Of a stretch of DNA of 64,000 bases, positions 1-9,254 are shown piece by piece. The notes under the pieces were generated by a model, which did not search any database, had not been told where the DNA came from, and saw only the letters and a list, made by a program, of their open reading frames with translations. Both the position numbers and the translations under genes were made by a program. This DNA comes from Crocinitomicaceae bacterium. Lineage in GTDB: Bacteria; Bacteroidota; Bacteroidia; Flavobacteriales_D; Crocinitomicaceae. Position 1 is the stretch's first letter. Each line of letters opens with the position of its first letter. The stretch covers positions 231,097 through 295,096 of the forward strand of contig JAKVAR010000001.1 of NCBI GenBank assembly GCA_022447585.1, read 5' to 3'.

Positions 1-1195
1 GAGTGAAATTCAGGTTAAATGTATCTTTTAATACAAGCTCATCGACACCAATTGTCAGTGGCATATTAGCTTCAAGATTTACTTTCAGTCTACTTTGTGA
101 AAACATCTCATCCCATCCGCCAGTAACATTGCCCCATGGATTTAGTTGAATATGATAACCTACTTCATGTTTATTCCCTAAGTTTTCTATATATTCTTCT
201 ATGTTAGAATTGGAACTGTTAAATTCAATATTTTTTTGACTCGGCACTAAAGCATCCCAGGTACCTGTTGCAGGATCAATATTGAAAGAACTTCCAATTT
301 GAGCATTATCCAAAGAAACTGTATTTCCAAAATTGTTCTCATTAGATACATTCAATAGATTACCTTCAGCAATTACCTTAACTCCATTTTCAATCTTGAA
401 TACAATTGAAGTATTTGGCAAATCTATGGCACCAGAACTCACTACATCAAGCACTTCCAAATCTACAACAGTTGTATCAGAAAGTACTTTATCCCCAAAA
501 TAACCTCTCGCATAATCAACCTTGACCCCTCTAAAGGTTGCATCAACCTTTGTTATGTCCGCTGGTGAAATAATAACGTCAGGGCCATCTAAAGCTGTCG
601 ATACTATTATTTTAGACTTTAACACATTAAACTCTCCTCCTGAAATACCAGTTAAATCCATTCTATAACCAGATAAATCGATCGTTTCTTCAACTATACC
701 CGGTGAAGCATTTGAGCCAGGGGGTGCAGAATATTGATTATTAAAAGTAACACCATCCTTGGTAACACCAGGCAACTCAACATTAAAAATTGTTGTTGTA
801 CCTAGTGGATTCTGAACTTTTACATCGATAAAACCTTCCTTAAGAACGATTGTCTTTAATTGCACTTCCTCTAAATCAAGATTATGCTCCTCTACAGAAT
901 TGACAAAGTTAAACCCACCTGATATTTGAAGCGTCCCAGAGAAAATAAACTCTTCTGAAATAGTCGTATCCGGAATCTCAATTAATTCGCCTAAATCAAG
1001 ATCAAACAATGTTCTATTAAGATCTAGCTCATAAAAACCTCCGACCTCACTAATAGTGGAATCATTAACCAAATTCTCCAAAGACAAAGTATCATTAATC
1101 AAAGGAGAACTCCAATCAGTATCCCAAACAGTTTTATTCTTTTTACAAGAAACGATTGATATGGCAAACAACGCCAGTGCAATATATTTTTTCAT
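1..1195 (-). CDS. Putative lipoprotein, C-terminus cut by the window edge
   Basis: An open frame runs from ATG at 1195 off the left edge of the window (about 398 codons visible). It starts MKKYIALALFAISIVSCKKN: a short signal peptide with lipobox IVSC, so Cys17 should be lipidated and the protein anchored in the envelope. The next residues (KKNKTVWDTDW) match the Lys/charged linker common in Bacteroidota lipoproteins. The rest is acidic, rich in beta-type sequence (repeated I/V-D-L/T-x patterns) and has no catalytic motif I recognise. It lies 44 bp downstream of the thiolase gene on the same strand and may be cotranscribed. I assign no family; a beta-sandwich surface or periplasmic lipoprotein is an inference. 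The frame and lipobox are clear, and the function is unknown. Confidence 0.8.
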   Translation of the reverse strand, partial: MKKYIALALFAISIVSCKKNKTVWDTDWSSPLINDTLSLENLVNDSTISEVGGFYELDLNRTLFDLDLGELIEIPDTTISEEFIFSGTLQISGGFNFVNSVEEHNLDLEEVQLKTIVLKEGFIDVKVQNPLGTTTIFNVELPGVTKDGVTFNNQYSAPPGSNASPGIVEETIDLSGYRMDLTGISGGEFNVLKSKIIVSTALDGPDVIISPADITKVDATFRGVKVDYARGYFGDKVLSDTTVVDLEVLDVVSSGAIDLPNTSIVFKIENGVKVIAEGNLLNVSNENNFGNTVSLDNAQIGSSFNIDPATGTWDALVPSQKNIEFNSSNSNIEEYIENLGNKHEVGYHIQLNPWGNVTGGWDEMFSQSRLKVNLEANMPLTIGVDELVLKDTFNLNFT

Positions 1196-1239
1196 TGTAG
1201 TTGAATAACGATTAATAATTCCGTTTGGTTGGTTCAAAT

Positions 1240-2448
1240 TTAGACTCTTTCAATTATGGTTGCATAACCTTGACCTACACCAATACACATTGCAACTAGA
1301 GCATATTTTTTATTTGATTTTTGAAGTTCAATTGCCGCAGACAACAATATTCTCGCTCCAGTAACACCTAATGGGTGACCAAGTGCAATTGCCCCTCCGT
1401 TTGGGTTGATACGAGGATCATCATCCGCTAATCCCATTTCACGTGTACAAGCTAAAACTTGTGCAGCAAATGCTTCGTTCAACTCTAGAATATCCATTTG
1501 GTCTAGTGTCAGACCTGTCCTCTTTAAAACTTTTTGAGCAGCATAGACAGGTCCAATTCCCATGATTCTTGGCTCCACACCAGCAATTGCTGCACCAACA
1601 ATTCGCACTAATGGTTTAAGACTATATTTTTCAACGGCTTCTCCCGATGCGATTAATAAAGCAGCAGCACCATCATTCAATCCAGAAGCATTACCTGCAG
1701 TAACAGACCCTCCTTTTTTAAAAGCTGGGCGTAAACCTCGCAATGTATCGATTGTTGAATTTGGACGAACAAACTCATCGGTATCAAAGATGATTGGATC
1801 TTTTTTTCTTTGCGGAATAGAAACAGGCACAATCTCTTCAGCTAACCTCCCCGAATCAATTGCTTTTGAAGCTTTCTGTTGTGACCACAAACTAAATTTA
1901 TCTTGAGCTTCTCGTTCAATTCCATATTTTTCAACAAGATTTTCCGCAGTCATCCCCATCCCTTCAGTTCCATACAACTCCTCCATCTTAGGATTAATGA
2001 AACGCCAACCAAAAGATGAGTCATGCATCTGAGCATCTCTTCCAAAAGGCTTTGATACTTTTGAAATTACCCAAGGACCTCTTGTCATATGTTCAACACC
2101 ACCAGAAATATAAATTTCTCCCGCTCCATCTTTTATGGCTCTAGAAGCATTGATTGTTGAAGCCATACCTGAAGCACAAAGTCGGTTAACTGTTTCTCCA
2201 CCGACTTGCCAAGGTAAACCGGCAAGTAAACCAGACATACGAGCAACATTTCTGTTATCCTCACCTGCTTGATTTGCGCAACCAAATATAACATCCTCTA
2301 CTTCTAAAGGATCAACAGATGGATTTCTTGCCATCAACTCTTTAATAACAATTGCTCCTAAATCATCGGTTCTAACTGGTGCCAAAGTTCCACCAAAATT
2401 CCCTATAGGAGTTCTAATACCATCAACTATATATACTTCTTTTGACAT
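1240..2448 (-). CDS. Thiolase family protein (acetyl-CoA C-acyltransferase)
   Basis: This 402-residue protein is full length for a degradative thiolase, which cleaves 3-oxoacyl-CoA with CoA to give acetyl-CoA and a shortened acyl-CoA. The N-terminus ([16 protein letters not shown]) is typical. The nucleophile is Cys91 in NRLCASGM. The C-terminal catalytic pair is His358 in GHPLG and Cys388 in CIGVGQG. The motif NEAFAAQ is also present. The sequence fits both the FadA type (fatty-acid beta-oxidation) and the PcaF/PaaJ type (3-oxoadipyl-CoA thiolase), and I cannot choose between them without neighbouring pathway genes. It is cytoplasmic. It is divergent from the TPR gene across about 108 bp, and the partial lipoprotein follows on the same strand. 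Confidence 0.93.
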   Translation of the reverse strand: MSKEVYIVDGIRTPIGNFGGTLAPVRTDDLGAIVIKELMARNPSVDPLEVEDVIFGCANQAGEDNRNVARMSGLLAGLPWQVGGETVNRLCASGMASTINASRAIKDGAGEIYISGGVEHMTRGPWVISKVSKPFGRDAQMHDSSFGWRFINPKMEELYGTEGMGMTAENLVEKYGIEREAQDKFSLWSQQKASKAIDSGRLAEEIVPVSIPQRKKDPIIFDTDEFVRPNSTIDTLRGLRPAFKKGGSVTAGNASGLNDGAAALLIASGEAVEKYSLKPLVRIVGAAIAGVEPRIMGIGPVYAAQKVLKRTGLTLDQMDILELNEAFAAQVLACTREMGLADDDPRINPNGGAIALGHPLGVTGARILLSAAIELQKSNKKYALVAMCIGVGQGYATIIERV

Positions 2449-2556
2449 ACTAATTCTTTAAAATGCTAAGATAACAATTTTGTATTGTTGAAAACTTCTA
2501 CTCAGACTTATGTACAAAGTTTGTATTTTGGATTTCAATAAAACCAAAAAAACGTG

Positions 2557-3654
2557 ATGAAACTAAAAACTAGCCTCGCTCTATTCTGCTTGAGTATTGC
2601 AACGATGTCGTTTTCTCAATTAGACGAATTGACGCCTGAAGAACAAGCTTATAGAGATTCGATTACTGCGTTGAACTTAGAGAATGAAACTATAGCTCAA
2701 AGTCAAGAAGCATACAATAACGGAATCAAATTATTCAGTGAAAAGAATTTCCCAGCATCGATTGAACAATTTAGAAAGTCAATTGAATTAGATCCTAATT
2801 TCACCGCTGCATATTACAACAAAGGAATTGCTGAAAATGAAGCAGAAAAATATGATGCTGCAGTTAAAACATTGAATAAATTAATAGAGTTAAAACCAAC
2901 ATACTCAAAAGCATTCTTTCAAAGAGGCAGATCTTATCAAGGGTTGAATGATTATTTAAAATCTGAGCAAGACTATGAGAAGTCAATTTCATTAGATGCA
3001 ACAAATGCAAAAGCATATTACAATTTCGCAACACTTCGTTTTTTACAAAGTGATTACGACGGAGCGATTAATTATTTCTCAAAGTCCATCGAAATTGATC
3101 CGGAAATGATTAACGCCTATAATGACCGAGGGTCATCATACAGAATGAAAGGTGAGTATACCAAAGCTATTGCTGACTATGAAACTGCAGTAAGGAAAAA
3201 TCCAAATCTAGCATTCGTTCTTAACAATATTGGTACAACTAAATCCAAAATGAAAGATTACACAGGAGCTCTAGCTGCATTCAATCGTGCCATTTCTGTA
3301 GATGCAAATTTCCACCTTGCTTACAACAATAGAGGAGTTGTTCAACAAAACCAAGGGAGACTCGACGATGCAATCAAAGATTTTAACAAAGCCTTAAGTG
3401 TAAAATCGGATTACTCTCCATCTGCATCGAACCTAAGTGGAGTCTATTTTACTCGAAAAGAATATAAGAAATCATTAGAGCTTGCAAACAAAGCAATCAA
3501 GATGGATAAAAGTAACGCTGCTGCATACGTAAATCGAGGTATGGCGAAAGAAATGTTGCGAGACATGGAAGGTGCCTGTGAGGACTGGCATAAAGCAAAA
3601 GAATTAGGTTCTGAAACTGGAAAAAATTATTTCGCAGGTAACTGCGCCAACTAA
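2557..3654 (+). CDS. Secreted tetratricopeptide repeat (TPR) protein
   Basis: This 365-residue protein has a signal peptide (MKLKTSLALFCLSIATMSFSQ, cleavage probably after FSQ). From about residue 45 to the end it holds roughly eight to nine TPR units of about 34 residues, recognisable by the A-Y-N-x-G and A-I-x-x-Y/F-x-K-A-I-x-x-x-P spacing (for example AAYYNKGIAENE). TPRs are helical scaffolds for protein-protein contact. The frame could also start at GTG 2554, but ATG at 2557 gives a cleaner signal peptide. The next gene, another envelope protein with N-terminal TPRs, begins 8 bp after the stop, so the two are probably one operon with related jobs. The fold is well supported; the partner is unknown. 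Confidence 0.9.
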   Translation: MKLKTSLALFCLSIATMSFSQLDELTPEEQAYRDSITALNLENETIAQSQEAYNNGIKLFSEKNFPASIEQFRKSIELDPNFTAAYYNKGIAENEAEKYDAAVKTLNKLIELKPTYSKAFFQRGRSYQGLNDYLKSEQDYEKSISLDATNAKAYYNFATLRFLQSDYDGAINYFSKSIEIDPEMINAYNDRGSSYRMKGEYTKAIADYETAVRKNPNLAFVLNNIGTTKSKMKDYTGALAAFNRAISVDANFHLAYNNRGVVQQNQGRLDDAIKDFNKALSVKSDYSPSASNLSGVYFTRKEYKKSLELANKAIKMDKSNAAAYVNRGMAKEMLRDMEGACEDWHKAKELGSETGKNYFAGNCAN

Positions 3655-3662
3655 ACAAAATA

Positions 3663-5735
3663 ATGATGACTAAATATATATTAACAACTGCAATTCTGTC
3701 TTTATTCTGTTTAGCAAATGCACAGAATATCGAATTTAAATCTGCCAATTTTAAAGACGATAAAGAAGGACTAAAAAAGGCCAACGAAGCAATCAAGAAA
3801 GGGGACGAATTCTTTGAATTAGCAAATGAAGCCATCTTTCTGGTAAAGAGCCCTGGGTTAAACTATGAACTTGCACTTAAAGAGTTCAATGTTGCTCAAA
3901 ACTTTAATCCTGAAAACGCCTTAAACAACTTTAAAATTGGAGTGTGCTATATGAACTCTCCATATAGTAACAAAGGTATAAGCTACCTATACAAAGCTCA
4001 AAAACTAGACTCCGAATGCGATCCATTTATGGATTACTATTATGGTAGAGCACTTCAGCTAGATGGTAAATTTGGAGATGCTATTAAAGCGTATAGTGCA
4101 TTTGAAGAAAACTATAGAAAGGCTGACAACTTCTCAAAGTTCGTAAGTAAACGGAAAAGAGAATGTAAAGCTGCTAGAGGGGCGGTTCAAAATCCAATTC
4201 GCGCATGGGTAGACAATGTTTCTGAATTAAACAGTCCTTACAATGACTACGCTCCTTCAATATCAACGGATGGTGGCGAAGTAATATTTACATCAGACAG
4301 ACCCAATGGCCATGACGCAAATGCTGCTGGATCATATGATAAAGACATTTATTCATCGACAAACGTTAATAGTAAATGGAACTCTCCAAAACAATTAAAA
4401 GGAGGAGTTAATACCACTTCAGATGATGTCTCAAATAATATTAGCTATGATGGGACTAAATTACTTCTTCACAGGATGGAAGGGGATAATACAGACATAT
4501 TCGAAAGCACTTTAGTAGGAGCAAACTGGACAGCCCCGAGTAAACTCCCTTTTCAGATATCATCAACAAGAGCCAATGAAGCTTACGCTGCATATAGCGA
4601 TGATGGTTGGAGTATTTATTTCAATAGAGATAACGCAACACGTTCGAATGGATTTGAAGTGATGTTCAGCAGTATGCAAAGTAAAATTCAAAAGAACTAC
4701 ATGGCAGCGCAGATGATCTCCTCCATTAACTCAAAGTTTAATGAGGGTCCTATTTACGTTGCGATTGATGGTGAAACAATGTACATAGCCTCTGAAGGAG
4801 GAGATTCATATGGAGGTTACGACATCTTCATTTCAGAGAAATCTCAAGGAACTTGGTCTAAACCAGTAAATATGGGATACCCTATCAATACACCCTATGA
4901 CGACTTCTTCTTCTCAGGTACAGCGAATGGAAAGTATGCTTATATCGCCTCAAACCGAGCCGAAGGAGCCGGAGGATACGACATTTACAAAGTTACTTTC
5001 TGGGGTCCAGAAAAAGCACCAGTGACAGCAACAGAAGACTACCTTTTAGCTTCAATTGTTAACCCGATGAAGGATAACTCAATTGAATCTACCGTGGACG
5101 TAAATAAAAAATCGTTCACTGTATTTAAAGGAAAGACAATTGACGCAATGACAAAAAAGCCCGTTCAAGCGAACATTGAGATTACGGATAACACAACGGG
5201 TAAATTAATAGAAACGTTTGTCACCAATAGTGCTACCGGTAAATTCATTATCACATTAGCCTCTGGCAAAAATTATGGTATTGCAGTAAAAGCTGAAGGT
5301 TATTTATTTCACTCTGAAAACTTCGACCTTCCAAAAGGAAGTGCTGACAACCTAGTAAACAAAGTTATTGAGCTAAAAAATATTGCTGTTGGGAGTAAGA
5401 TTGCCTTAAGAAACATCTTCTTTGACACCGGAAAATCTAAATTGAGGACTGAATCTAACGCTGAGCTAGATCGATTAGTTAAACTAATGAAAGACGTTCC
5501 ATCATTAAAAATTGAAATTTCAGGTCACACTGACAACACTGGATCTGCCTCATTGAACAACTCTCTATCACAAGACAGAGCTCAAGCCGTAGTGGATTAC
5601 TTAAAATCTAAATCAATTGCAGCATCAAGAATGACAGCTAAAGGATATGGATCGAACAAACCTATCGCATCGAATAGTACATCTGATGGTCGCCAACAAA
5701 ATAGGCGAACAGAATTTGAGATAAAGGCAAATTAA
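3663..5735 (+). CDS. PorE-like envelope protein: TPR, WD40-like propeller, CRD and OmpA domains
   Basis: The 690-residue protein has, in order: a signal peptide (MMTKYILTTAILSLFCLANA), a TPR region (about 25-165), a PD40/WD40-like beta-propeller (about 180-440, with repeats such as EVIFTSDRPNG and YAYIASNRAEG), a carboxypeptidase-regulatory-like Ig domain (about 480-560) and a C-terminal OmpA domain (about 570-690). In the OmpA domain, Asp624 (GHTDN) and Arg639 (SQDR) match the residues that bind diaminopimelate of peptidoglycan. This domain order is that described for PorE, a peptidoglycan-linked T9SS component of Porphyromonas. No lipobox is evident, unlike PorE as I remember it. The two ATGs at 3663 and 3666 are equivalent. 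An intrinsic terminator lies 17 bp after the stop. The architecture is sure; a T9SS role is inference, since similar OmpA proteins are common in this phylum. Confidence 0.9.
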   Translation: MMTKYILTTAILSLFCLANAQNIEFKSANFKDDKEGLKKANEAIKKGDEFFELANEAIFLVKSPGLNYELALKEFNVAQNFNPENALNNFKIGVCYMNSPYSNKGISYLYKAQKLDSECDPFMDYYYGRALQLDGKFGDAIKAYSAFEENYRKADNFSKFVSKRKRECKAARGAVQNPIRAWVDNVSELNSPYNDYAPSISTDGGEVIFTSDRPNGHDANAAGSYDKDIYSSTNVNSKWNSPKQLKGGVNTTSDDVSNNISYDGTKLLLHRMEGDNTDIFESTLVGANWTAPSKLPFQISSTRANEAYAAYSDDGWSIYFNRDNATRSNGFEVMFSSMQSKIQKNYMAAQMISSINSKFNEGPIYVAIDGETMYIASEGGDSYGGYDIFISEKSQGTWSKPVNMGYPINTPYDDFFFSGTANGKYAYIASNRAEGAGGYDIYKVTFWGPEKAPVTATEDYLLASIVNPMKDNSIESTVDVNKKSFTVFKGKTIDAMTKKPVQANIEITDNTTGKLIETFVTNSATGKFIITLASGKNYGIAVKAEGYLFHSENFDLPKGSADNLVNKVIELKNIAVGSKIALRNIFFDTGKSKLRTESNAELDRLVKLMKDVPSLKIEISGHTDNTGSASLNNSLSQDRAQAVVDYLKSKSIAASRMTAKGYGSNKPIASNSTSDGRQQNRRTEFEIKAN

Positions 5736-5751
5736 TCTATTTTACCCCCTT

Positions 5752-5782
5752 AAAAAGCCTGTATTTACTGCGGGCTTTTTTA
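5752..5782 (+). terminator. Intrinsic terminator after the PorE-like gene
   Basis: The 10-bp stem AAAAAGCCTG (5752-5761) pairs with CGGGCTTTTT (5771-5780), with one G-U pair and a 9-nt loop. The strand continues in T's. It sits 17 bp after the PorE-like stop and ends the TPR/PorE-like operon. Confidence 0.85.
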
Positions 5783-5835
5783 GTTATAATACAGGTCAAA
5801 TATTTACATTTGAACAAACAATTCATTCTATCATT

Positions 5836-7221
5836 ATGTTTCCTGAAAGTCATATTTCCTTCTTCACAGAATTGCTGCAAGACCGATGCTCAATTACAGA
5901 AGAAGACTTAAAAAAATATAGTCATGACGAAACCGAAGATATTTCTAGACTTCCGAATGTTGTTTTAAAACCAGAATCAGTTCAAGAAATCTCTCAAATA
6001 TTGACTTATTGTAATGAGCACAACATCCCTGTAACTCCTTCTGGAGCCAGAACAGGCTTAAGTGGTGGTGCTATTCCTTTGCATGGTGGTGTTGCATTAT
6101 CTATGGAGAAGTTCAATCGAATTTTAAACATCGATGAGAACAACCATCAGGTAACCACGGAACCAGGCGTAATAACTCAAGTTCTTCAAGAGAAAGTTAA
6201 AGCAAAAGGCCTAATGTACCCGCCTGACCCTGCAAGTAAAGGAAGTTGCTTTATAGGAGGCAATGTTTCCGAGAACTCTGGTGGCCCCAAAGCAGTCAAA
6301 TACGGTGTAACTAATGAATATGTATTAAACCTGGAAGTTGTTTTACCAAGCGGCGAAGTTATATGGACAGGCGCAAACGTATTGAAAAACGCCACAGGCT
6401 ACAATCTTACTCAGTTAATCACTGGATCTGAAGGAACACTCGGAATCATTACAAAAATCGTTCTAAAATTGATTCCTCACCCAACTCATGATTTATTAAT
6501 GCTCGTTCCTTTTTACAACGCTGAAACAGCATGTAAGGCAGTTGCTGAAATATTCAAAGAAGGAATTATACCAAGTGGATTAGAATTCATGGAGCGAGAT
6601 GCGTTAATTTGGACGCAACAATTTGTTGGAGAATCCAGTGTTGAAATTAAAGAAAATCATGCAGCACATTTACTTATTGAAGTAGATGGATTTGATCCGG
6701 ATATTTTAATGAATGATTGTTCTACGATTATGTCTGTTCTAGAGAGGTTCGAAACGGATGAAATACTTTTTGCAGAATCTCAGGCTCAAAAAGATACACT
6801 TTGGAAACTACGTCGATCAGTAGGAGAAGCAGTCAAAGCAAACTCAATATACAAAGAAGAAGATACAGTAGTTCCTAGATATGAGCTCCCTACCCTACTT
6901 CGCCATATAAAACGAATTGGCAATGAGTATGGCTTTAAATCTGTTTGTTATGGCCATGCTGGAGACGGGAATCTGCATGTTAACATTATTAAGGGTAAGC
7001 TAACCGAGGAACAATGGGAGATTGAGCTTCCTAAGGCAATTAGAGCCCTTTTTATGGAAGTTGTTAAACTTGGCGGAACAATATCAGGTGAACACGGAAT
7101 CGGTCTTGTACAGAAACCCTATATGGACATTGCCTTTTCAGGTAATAGTTTAGACTTAATGCGAGGAATTAAAGCCGTGTTTGATCCAAATGGAATTCTA
7201 AATCCCGGGAAAATATTCTAG
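5836..7221 (+). CDS. FAD-linked oxidase (GlcD / D-lactate dehydrogenase type)
   Basis: This 461-residue flavoprotein belongs to the family that oxidises 2-hydroxy acids such as glycolate, D-lactate or D-2-hydroxyglutarate to 2-oxo acids. The N-terminal PCMH-type FAD-binding domain (about 40-220) shows GARTGLSGG, PPDPASKG, GGNVSENSGGPKAVKYG and GSEGTLG. The C-terminal FAD-oxidase domain (about 225-460) shows GHAGDGNLHVN, whose histidines are the family's catalytic/metal site, and GTISGEHGIG, with PNGILNPGKIF at the end. There is no fused iron-sulfur domain, so an electron acceptor or partner must lie elsewhere. The last four bases (CTAG) are shared with the stop of the convergent DUF4924 gene. 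The family is sure; the substrate cannot be read from sequence. Confidence 0.92.
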   Translation: MFPESHISFFTELLQDRCSITEEDLKKYSHDETEDISRLPNVVLKPESVQEISQILTYCNEHNIPVTPSGARTGLSGGAIPLHGGVALSMEKFNRILNIDENNHQVTTEPGVITQVLQEKVKAKGLMYPPDPASKGSCFIGGNVSENSGGPKAVKYGVTNEYVLNLEVVLPSGEVIWTGANVLKNATGYNLTQLITGSEGTLGIITKIVLKLIPHPTHDLLMLVPFYNAETACKAVAEIFKEGIIPSGLEFMERDALIWTQQFVGESSVEIKENHAAHLLIEVDGFDPDILMNDCSTIMSVLERFETDEILFAESQAQKDTLWKLRRSVGEAVKANSIYKEEDTVVPRYELPTLLRHIKRIGNEYGFKSVCYGHAGDGNLHVNIIKGKLTEEQWEIELPKAIRALFMEVVKLGGTISGEHGIGLVQKPYMDIAFSGNSLDLMRGIKAVFDPNGILNPGKIF

Positions 7222-7766
7222 CTTTTCAAAAACTCAACGTCACCTGCTTTCATTTTATGATATGCTTTACTCAAGTATGCCAGCATAATTCTCATAGAAT
7301 CAAAAGCCTCTTCTGTCTCCGCACTAATCTCTTTTTTCTGCAGTTTAAGTAAAAGTTTCATATACATTGCATGAAAAGCAACTTCAATGTGATTCTTTTC
7401 TTTTAGATTAGACTTCGCTTGGAACTCCTCAATATACTTTGCTGCATGGCTAAAAACACCCGAGTACTTAGGGTTTTCCATACTAATCATCGTATTATGC
7501 AAGTAAGACAATTCAACTAATACATCTTGCGTAGAAAGTAAATGTCCTGCTTTCTCGATTTTTTGCAATTTCATTTGCTCAATTAATGAAGCATACCATT
7601 CTGTATACTGATTGATAAAAGAAGTATCTGGAAGTTGAGGCCGTACATAGTTCGTAATGATAGCATCCAAATCTAATTGATATGCTCTAATCACGTCCTC
7701 GATCTGGTACATATATAATATGTACTCCGCAATATTTTCGTTAAGCTTTTGCTCGGCTACCTGCAT
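7218..7766 (-). CDS. DUF4924 family protein
   Basis: This 182-residue, almost wholly alpha-helical cytoplasmic protein has no signal peptide or membrane segment. The N-terminus (QKLNENIAEYILYMYQIEDVIRAY) matches what I know of DUF4924, a Bacteroidota family of unknown function. It starts 6 bp after the OmpH-like gene ends on the same strand, so 8620 to 7218 is probably one three-gene transcript. Its stop (TAG on the minus strand) is interlocked with the stop of the FAD oxidase in the four bases CTAG. The family assignment is fairly confident; there is no functional clue beyond the operon. Confidence 0.8.
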   Translation of the reverse strand: MQVAEQKLNENIAEYILYMYQIEDVIRAYQLDLDAIITNYVRPQLPDTSFINQYTEWYASLIEQMKLQKIEKAGHLLSTQDVLVELSYLHNTMISMENPKYSGVFSHAAKYIEEFQAKSNLKEKNHIEVAFHAMYMKLLLKLQKKEISAETEEAFDSMRIMLAYLSKAYHKMKAGDVEFLKS

Positions 7767-7772
7767 TAAATA

Positions 7773-8375
7773 TTATTTAACGATATCATCAACTAAGTTA
7801 TCTTGATTTTGATTCAAGTACTCCGTAAATTCAACAGTAACATCCATTGATGGATGAATATATTTGAATTGCCCCCCTTTAGCATGAACTAGAAGAATAT
7901 CGATTCCATTCTCCTCAGAATATTGATTTGCGAAGTATTCAATTTTATTACCGATAACTTCCATTTTATTGTAAGTCTCTTGTTCGATTTTCCCCCCTTC
8001 AACTTGCTGAAACTGCATTAAGGACTGCTCTTTTTGCTGAGCAGCCTGCTGCATTTGAATTGCTTCGTTCTGACTTAGCAAATTTGCTTTAGCTTTCTCT
8101 TCATACTTGATCACATAATTCTGCAGATCTTGAGACCTTCTTTGTAACTCATTCTGAAAAGCCAATTGTTTTTTAGTAATAATAGAATCTTGTTCTCTAA
8201 AAAACTTGAAATGAATTTGCAAACTATCTTGATTATAAAAAGCGATTTTCAAACCACTCCCATCTCTAGATTCAACATTCGCAGCTGTATCAACTACTTC
8301 GCTCTCTTTCACTTTATCATCACCACAAGAAGTTAATGACACCAATGTAATTCCGATGTAAACTAAATATTTCAT
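7773..8375 (-). CDS. OmpH/Skp-like periplasmic chaperone, predicted lipoprotein
   Basis: The 200-residue protein starts MKYLVYIGITLVSLTSCGDD. The lipobox LTSC puts the lipidated cysteine at residue 17. After an acidic linker comes an OmpH/Skp-type core: a first strand (GLKIAFYNQDSL), a long charged helical hairpin (about 60-140: QNELQRRSQDLQNYVIKYEEK, then QQAAQQKEQSLMQFQQ), and a C-terminal strand region with the family's ILLVHAKGG-like turn. Skp family members hold unfolded outer-membrane proteins in the periplasm. Most are soluble, so a lipid-anchored form is noteworthy but not rare in Bacteroidota. ATG overlaps the stop of the upstream small gene by 4 bp (ATGA), suggesting translational coupling. 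Confidence 0.85.
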   Translation of the reverse strand: MKYLVYIGITLVSLTSCGDDKVKESEVVDTAANVESRDGSGLKIAFYNQDSLQIHFKFFREQDSIITKKQLAFQNELQRRSQDLQNYVIKYEEKAKANLLSQNEAIQMQQAAQQKEQSLMQFQQVEGGKIEQETYNKMEVIGNKIEYFANQYSEENGIDILLVHAKGGQFKYIHPSMDVTVEFTEYLNQNQDNLVDDIVK

Positions 8376-8620
8376 TTCTTATTTTTTTCGTTAAACCCAT
8401 TAGACCAATCTGTTCTCATTTCAACGAACCGTTTCAGAGAGTTACTCAATAATTCGTTCGTAATCATATTCTCCACTTCACCAACCCCACTAACATCAGT
8501 TTCTGAAATCTTAAATGATTGCTCAAACTGACTTAATTCAATTTTTACGATAAATTTCGCATTATAATTGAAGATTTGGATTTTATATCTTTCATGAGGA
8601 ATATCTTTAACTAGTCTCAA
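8372..8620 (-). CDS. Small conserved hypothetical protein (82 aa)
   Basis: The 82-residue protein starts MRLVKDIPHERYKIQIFNYN. Short proteins with this start (MRLxKDIPHxxxKI) recur in Bacteroidota as unnamed conserved hypotheticals; this is from memory. The layout is beta-beta-beta (YKIQIF, KFIVKIEL, QSFKI) followed by an acidic helix (GEVENMITNELLSNSLKRFVEMR). It is cytoplasmic and soluble. It is first in an apparent operon with the OmpH-like and DUF4924 genes: its TGA overlaps the next ATG by 4 bp. No function is known to me. Confidence 0.78.
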   Translation of the reverse strand: MRLVKDIPHERYKIQIFNYNAKFIVKIELSQFEQSFKISETDVSGVGEVENMITNELLSNSLKRFVEMRTDWSNGFNEKNKK

Positions 8621-8668
8621 AATTTTGATTTTTTTGACAAAAATAACACAATTCTTCCACCCTAAAAC

Positions 8669-8699
8669 AAAAAAAGCGTCTATTAAATATAGTACGCTT
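8669..8699 (-). terminator. Intrinsic terminator after the DUF1987 gene
   Basis: Read on the minus strand, AAGCGT-a-CTAT pairs with ATAG-ACGCTT (8674-8699), with one bulged base, followed by seven T's. It lies just downstream of the DUF1987 stop and insulates it from the next operon. Confidence 0.75.
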
Positions 8700-8721
8700 C
8701 AATTGTATTATGAAAAAGTAT

Positions 8722-9120
8722 TTAGGCAACAGCCATATCAGATTCTTTATATTCTTTGAATTCAAATGGAACTTTGACCATATAAGCATAATCTTGCCCA
8801 ACTTCATACATATCTTCGTCTTCCATTCTATAGTGCCATTCAACACAAACATCAAGTCCTCGTTCTACAAGCTCATTCAGCTTATAAAGCAAAAATAGAA
8901 TTCTTTTGGAAGAAGAAATATTAAAGTATTCTAGATCAATCTTGAATACCGTCTTAGGAGCAGGTTGAATCAAATACGACTCAAACCAATTCAAAACTGG
9001 CAACCAAAACTCATCTGGATTATCTGGAATTGACCTTCCTTTAATCTCCATTTTCCCAATTAAAGGATTCAACGAAATTTTAGGTGTTTGTAGTGTTGGT
9101 TGAATTGATAAAGCTTCCAT
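8722..9120 (-). CDS. DUF1987 (SiaC-type) regulatory phosphoprotein
   Basis: The 132-residue protein starts MEALSIQPTLQTPKISLNPL and contains KGRSIPDNPDEFWLPVLNWFESYL and YFNISSSKRILFLLYKLNE, the core of DUF1987. The best-studied member, SiaC of Pseudomonas, is reversibly phosphorylated and controls a diguanylate cyclase. The SSSK segment here (about residue 65-70) falls where the phosphorylated residue of SiaC lies (inference). A TTG at 9126 would extend the frame by two codons, but ATG 9120 fits the family's usual MExL start. No SiaA, SiaB or SiaD gene lies next to it; the nearest kinase gene, 1 kb away, is a Hanks-type enzyme. Confidence 0.85.
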   Translation of the reverse strand: MEALSIQPTLQTPKISLNPLIGKMEIKGRSIPDNPDEFWLPVLNWFESYLIQPAPKTVFKIDLEYFNISSSKRILFLLYKLNELVERGLDVCVEWHYRMEDEDMYEVGQDYAYMVKVPFEFKEYKESDMAVA

Positions 9121-9254
9121 TAACAATAATTTGATTACTGCAATTTGACAATATTTTCCTTACAAAAATCATTTTTTCTACGAATGAAGTTAAATCATAG
9201 ATAAAGACGTCAAATTTCCAAACGAATATTTGGATAACAATCAGAAAACGCACT

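Noticed and set aside
1562..1906. 114-codon open frame antisense to the thiolase gene
   Set aside because: It lies wholly inside a well-supported thiolase gene and has no protein-family features; antisense frames of this size are common in conserved genes.
8607..8855. 82-codon frame overlapping the DUF1987 gene
   Set aside because: It runs in another frame across the coding region and its terminator; it is a shadow frame.
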